Shown: piece after piece, positions 6,716 to 8,074 of the stretch
Layout: each line of letters opens with the position of its first letter
Numbering within the stretch: position 1 is the stretch's first letter
Source: Caldisericaceae bacterium
GTDB lineage: Bacteria > Calditrichota > Calditrichia > Calditrichales > Calditrichaceae
Direction: 5' to 3'
DNA: 8,074 bases
Assembly (NCBI GenBank): GCA_021160885.1
Contig: JAGHBR010000247.1
Coordinates: 1 to 8,074 of the forward strand
The notes under the pieces: generated by a model
Told to the model about the DNA's origin: nothing
What the model saw: only the letters and a program-made list of their open reading frames with translations
Database searches by the model: none
Program-made: the position numbers and the translations under genes

Positions 6716-6991
6716 GTAAGATTTTATAAAACTACTCCAGAGGTTATACCTCTTTTTTGGACTAAAGCCCGGGTTTTATTTTGAATATTTCTTAGTACCT
6801 ATCTAAAAATAGTGGCTATTGATCGCCTCACTACACCCGCTATTGCCTTCGAATTCAGCTCACAAAATAGCTCGACAAAAACATTTTAGAATTTTTTAAT
6901 TTTCTTGATTTAAATATAGCGCCAACTGATCCGATGAAAATCCAACATAAAAGCTCCCTTGTAAAAAAGGTGTCAAGTCCCTGTCTTACAA
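6716..6991. other. Gene-free gap between hypE and the regulator promoter
   Basis: No gene is recognised here. It holds the plus-strand hairpin at 6739-6758, then a near-palindrome around CCCGGG (AAAGCCCGGGTTTT, 6764-6777), a short direct repeat (GCTATTG at 6815-6821 and 6839-6845), and a block ending in GTAA...TTAC next to the hypE stop (6961-6989, core AGGTGTCAAGTCCCTGTC). A 12-codon minus-strand frame with a fair Shine-Dalgarno (6910-6948) is probably chance. No clear minus-strand terminator for hypE is visible. The layout looks like a degraded repeat or a junction between two genomic segments, but this cannot be proved from one copy. Confidence 0.4.
6739..6758 (+). terminator. Intrinsic-terminator-like hairpin on the plus strand
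   Basis: AGAGGT (6739-6744), loop TAT, ACCTCT (6748-6753), then five T (six-base stem, T-tract complete). In this orientation it would end plus-strand transcripts, yet no plus-strand gene is present. On the minus strand the hairpin is not followed by T, so it is a poor terminator for hypE read-through. It may be a relic, part of a dispersed repeat, or a stop for antisense transcription over the regulator. Confidence 0.5.
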
Positions 6992-8047
6992 TCAGCAAAT
7001 GCGTGGCAATTGCTCGCCCACCGGCATATCGATCAACCGTTCCACGCCGTACAGATTCTTCATAGCGACTTTACCCGGATGTTCTTCCACAGCCTGACCA
7101 ATTATGACTGCGTCTTTACCTTCGGGCAGGCTGCGCATAGCTTCGACCATGGGCTCAGCCACATTATCTGGCACCATAGCCACTAACTTTCCTTCATTCG
7201 CCACGTACAGCGGATCAATGCCTAAAATTTCACAGGCGGAACGCACCTCTGGTTTAATGGGGATTTTTTCTTCGTCCAGTTTAAAACCCACTTTCGAGGC
7301 CCGGGCCAGTTCGTTCAAAGTGGTGGCCAGACCACCGCGCGTGGGATCGCGCATGGCGTGAATTTGCTTGCTAACGCCTAACATGGCCTGTACCAGATGA
7401 TTCAAAGCAGCAGTGTCGCTTTCGATGGTCGATTCAAACGAAAGACCCTCGCGCACGGAGAGAATGGCCATGCCGTGGTCGGCGATGCTGCCGGAAAGAA
7501 TGATCCGGTCGCCGGGCTGAATGCGGTGTGCGCTGATTTCTACATCCTGCGGAATGACGCCAATGCCGCTGGTATTGATGAAAATTTTGTCGCAGGAGCC
7601 TTTGTTCACCACTTTGGTGTCGCCGGTAACAATTTGCACTCCGGCCCGGTCCAATGCGCGACGCATGGAAACCAGAATTTCGTGCAAGTCGGCAATGGGC
7701 AGCCCTTCCTCTAAAATGAAGCCCACGCTCAGCACTTTGGGCACAGCGCCGCTCATGGCCAGATCGTTTACCGTACCGTTGACGGCCAGCTCACCGATGT
7801 TGCCCCCGGGAAAAAAGATAGGACTGACCACAAAGGAATCGGTGGTAAAAGCCAGGCGCTGACCTTCAAACTGCAAACGGGCCTGATCTTCCAATTGATT
7901 TAAGGTGTTGTTGCCCAAAACAGGCAGGAACACACGATCGATTAAATCGGCAGATAGACGCCCTCCGGCGCCATGTGCCATTTGAATGGTCTGGTAATCG
8001 GTTTTGGGCAGAGGACAGGAAAACTGGCTGAAATCGTAATCGCTCAT
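6992..8047 (-). CDS. hypE: HypE, [NiFe]-hydrogenase cyanide-ligand maturation enzyme
   Basis: HypE receives a carbamoyl group from HypF on its C-terminal cysteine and dehydrates it with ATP to a thiocyanate. The resulting cyanide is passed to the iron held by HypC-HypD during assembly of the [NiFe]-hydrogenase active site in the cytoplasm. The 351-residue length is normal for the family, and the PurM/AIRS fold is intact: AHGAGG (24-29), TTDSFVVSP (68-76), NGTVNDLAMSGA (90-101), GDTKVV (142-147), SGSIADHG (185-192), RDPTRGGL (233-240) and NEGKLV (284-289). The protein ends in PRIC, with the essential cysteine as the last residue, which separates it from SelD, ThiL and PurM. GGAG lies 10 bases before the ATG. 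The 27 bases upstream contain possible stop codons of a preceding gene, suggesting an operon, perhaps with hypD or another hyp gene. Its GC content is clearly higher than that of the genes to the left. Confidence 0.97.
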   Translation of the reverse strand: MSDYDFSQFSCPLPKTDYQTIQMAHGAGGRLSADLIDRVFLPVLGNNTLNQLEDQARLQFEGQRLAFTTDSFVVSPIFFPGGNIGELAVNGTVNDLAMSGAVPKVLSVGFILEEGLPIADLHEILVSMRRALDRAGVQIVTGDTKVVNKGSCDKIFINTSGIGVIPQDVEISAHRIQPGDRIILSGSIADHGMAILSVREGLSFESTIESDTAALNHLVQAMLGVSKQIHAMRDPTRGGLATTLNELARASKVGFKLDEEKIPIKPEVRSACEILGIDPLYVANEGKLVAMVPDNVAEPMVEAMRSLPEGKDAVIIGQAVEEHPGKVAMKNLYGVERLIDMPVGEQLPRIC

Positions 8048-8074
8048 GGTAAGGTTACTCCATGTTTTGCGTGG
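8048..8074 (-). other. Probable 3' end of an upstream gene, hypE ribosome-binding region
   Basis: On the minus strand ATGGAGTAACCTTACC precedes the hypE ATG. One frame ends at TAA (TQNME*, ten bases of spacing with GGAG overlapping the stop). Another ends at a TGA overlapping the hypE ATG as ATGA (HAKHGVTLP*). Either suggests a closely packed upstream gene, as is usual in hyp operons, but 27 bases are too few to identify it. The hypE frame itself also remains open to the window edge without another start codon. Confidence 0.35.

Noticed and set aside
6815..6845. Direct repeat GCTATTG as a sign of CRISPR or a tandem repeat
   Set aside because: There are only two 7-base copies with no regular spacing or longer identity.
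6910..6948. 12-codon minus-strand frame with AAGGGAG upstream
   Set aside because: It is too short to distinguish from chance and no recognisable peptide is encoded.
6961..6989. GTAA...TTAC block as a confirmed insertion-sequence end
   Set aside because: The terminal match is four bases, no partner end or transposase is in the window, and one copy cannot prove mobility; kept only as a possible boundary.
7104..7862. Plus-strand open frames of 85 to 113 codons opposite hypE
   Set aside because: These are shadows created by the higher GC content of hypE, whose motifs and C-terminal PRIC are intact.
6992..8047. Assignment of the PurM/AIRS-fold protein as SelD, ThiL or PurM
   Set aside because: The terminal PRIC cysteine and the overall motif set are specific to HypE.

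Overview
The window holds four genes, all on the minus strand, in the transcription order hypE, a LacI-family regulator, a large multi-domain secreted protein, and a second large secreted protein that runs off the left edge. Two features point to a Bacteroidetes/FCB-type bacterium: a C-terminal type IX secretion (T9SS) sorting domain of the 'NYPNPFNPTTT' kind, and signal peptides that end in G|Q. That form of the tail is familiar from Calditrichota, Ignavibacteria, Marinimicrobia and KSB1-like lineages. hypE, a [NiFe]-hydrogenase maturation gene, suggests a hydrogen-metabolising, probably anaerobic lifestyle. The species cannot be named from this sequence alone; a Caldithrix-like organism is my best guess.

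From right to left: bases 8048-8074 are probably the tail of an upstream gene. hypE (6992-8047) is complete and visibly GC-richer than the rest. A 386-base gap (6606-6991) holds a good sigma70-type promoter for the regulator, a leader hairpin, a plus-strand terminator-like hairpin with no plus-strand gene, and otherwise no recognisable gene. The LacI-type repressor lies at 5559-6605. The 936-residue secreted protein (2574-5384) contains three homologous CBM4/9-like modules, Fn3-like domains, an NPCBM-like module and a T9SS tail, with no catalytic domain visible. A strong hairpin lies at 2524-2559. Bases 1-2464 form one uninterrupted reading frame of 821 codons without a stop in the window. It encodes an exported protein with a signal peptide, an acidic calcium-loop-like segment and an Fn3-like domain.

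The best-supported regulatory observation is that the 16-base near-palindrome ATTGAATCGTTTCAAT occurs twice, identically: just before the lacI-type start codon and 140 bases before the start of the 936-residue gene. This is the expected arrangement for a self-regulating LacI repressor that also controls the adjacent carbohydrate-binding surface protein genes. My interpretation is a sugar-responsive, T9SS-dependent glycan-binding or utilisation locus next to an unrelated hyp operon. No transporter, glycoside hydrolase or SusC/SusD-like gene is visible; such genes, if present, would lie beyond base 1.

Other points: the third CBM-like module is inserted inside an Fn3 domain, and the leader of the 936-residue gene carries an 11-base perfect match to the 16S anti-Shine-Dalgarno sequence inside a 32-codon upstream ORF. 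I see no tRNA, rRNA, CRISPR array or intact mobile element.
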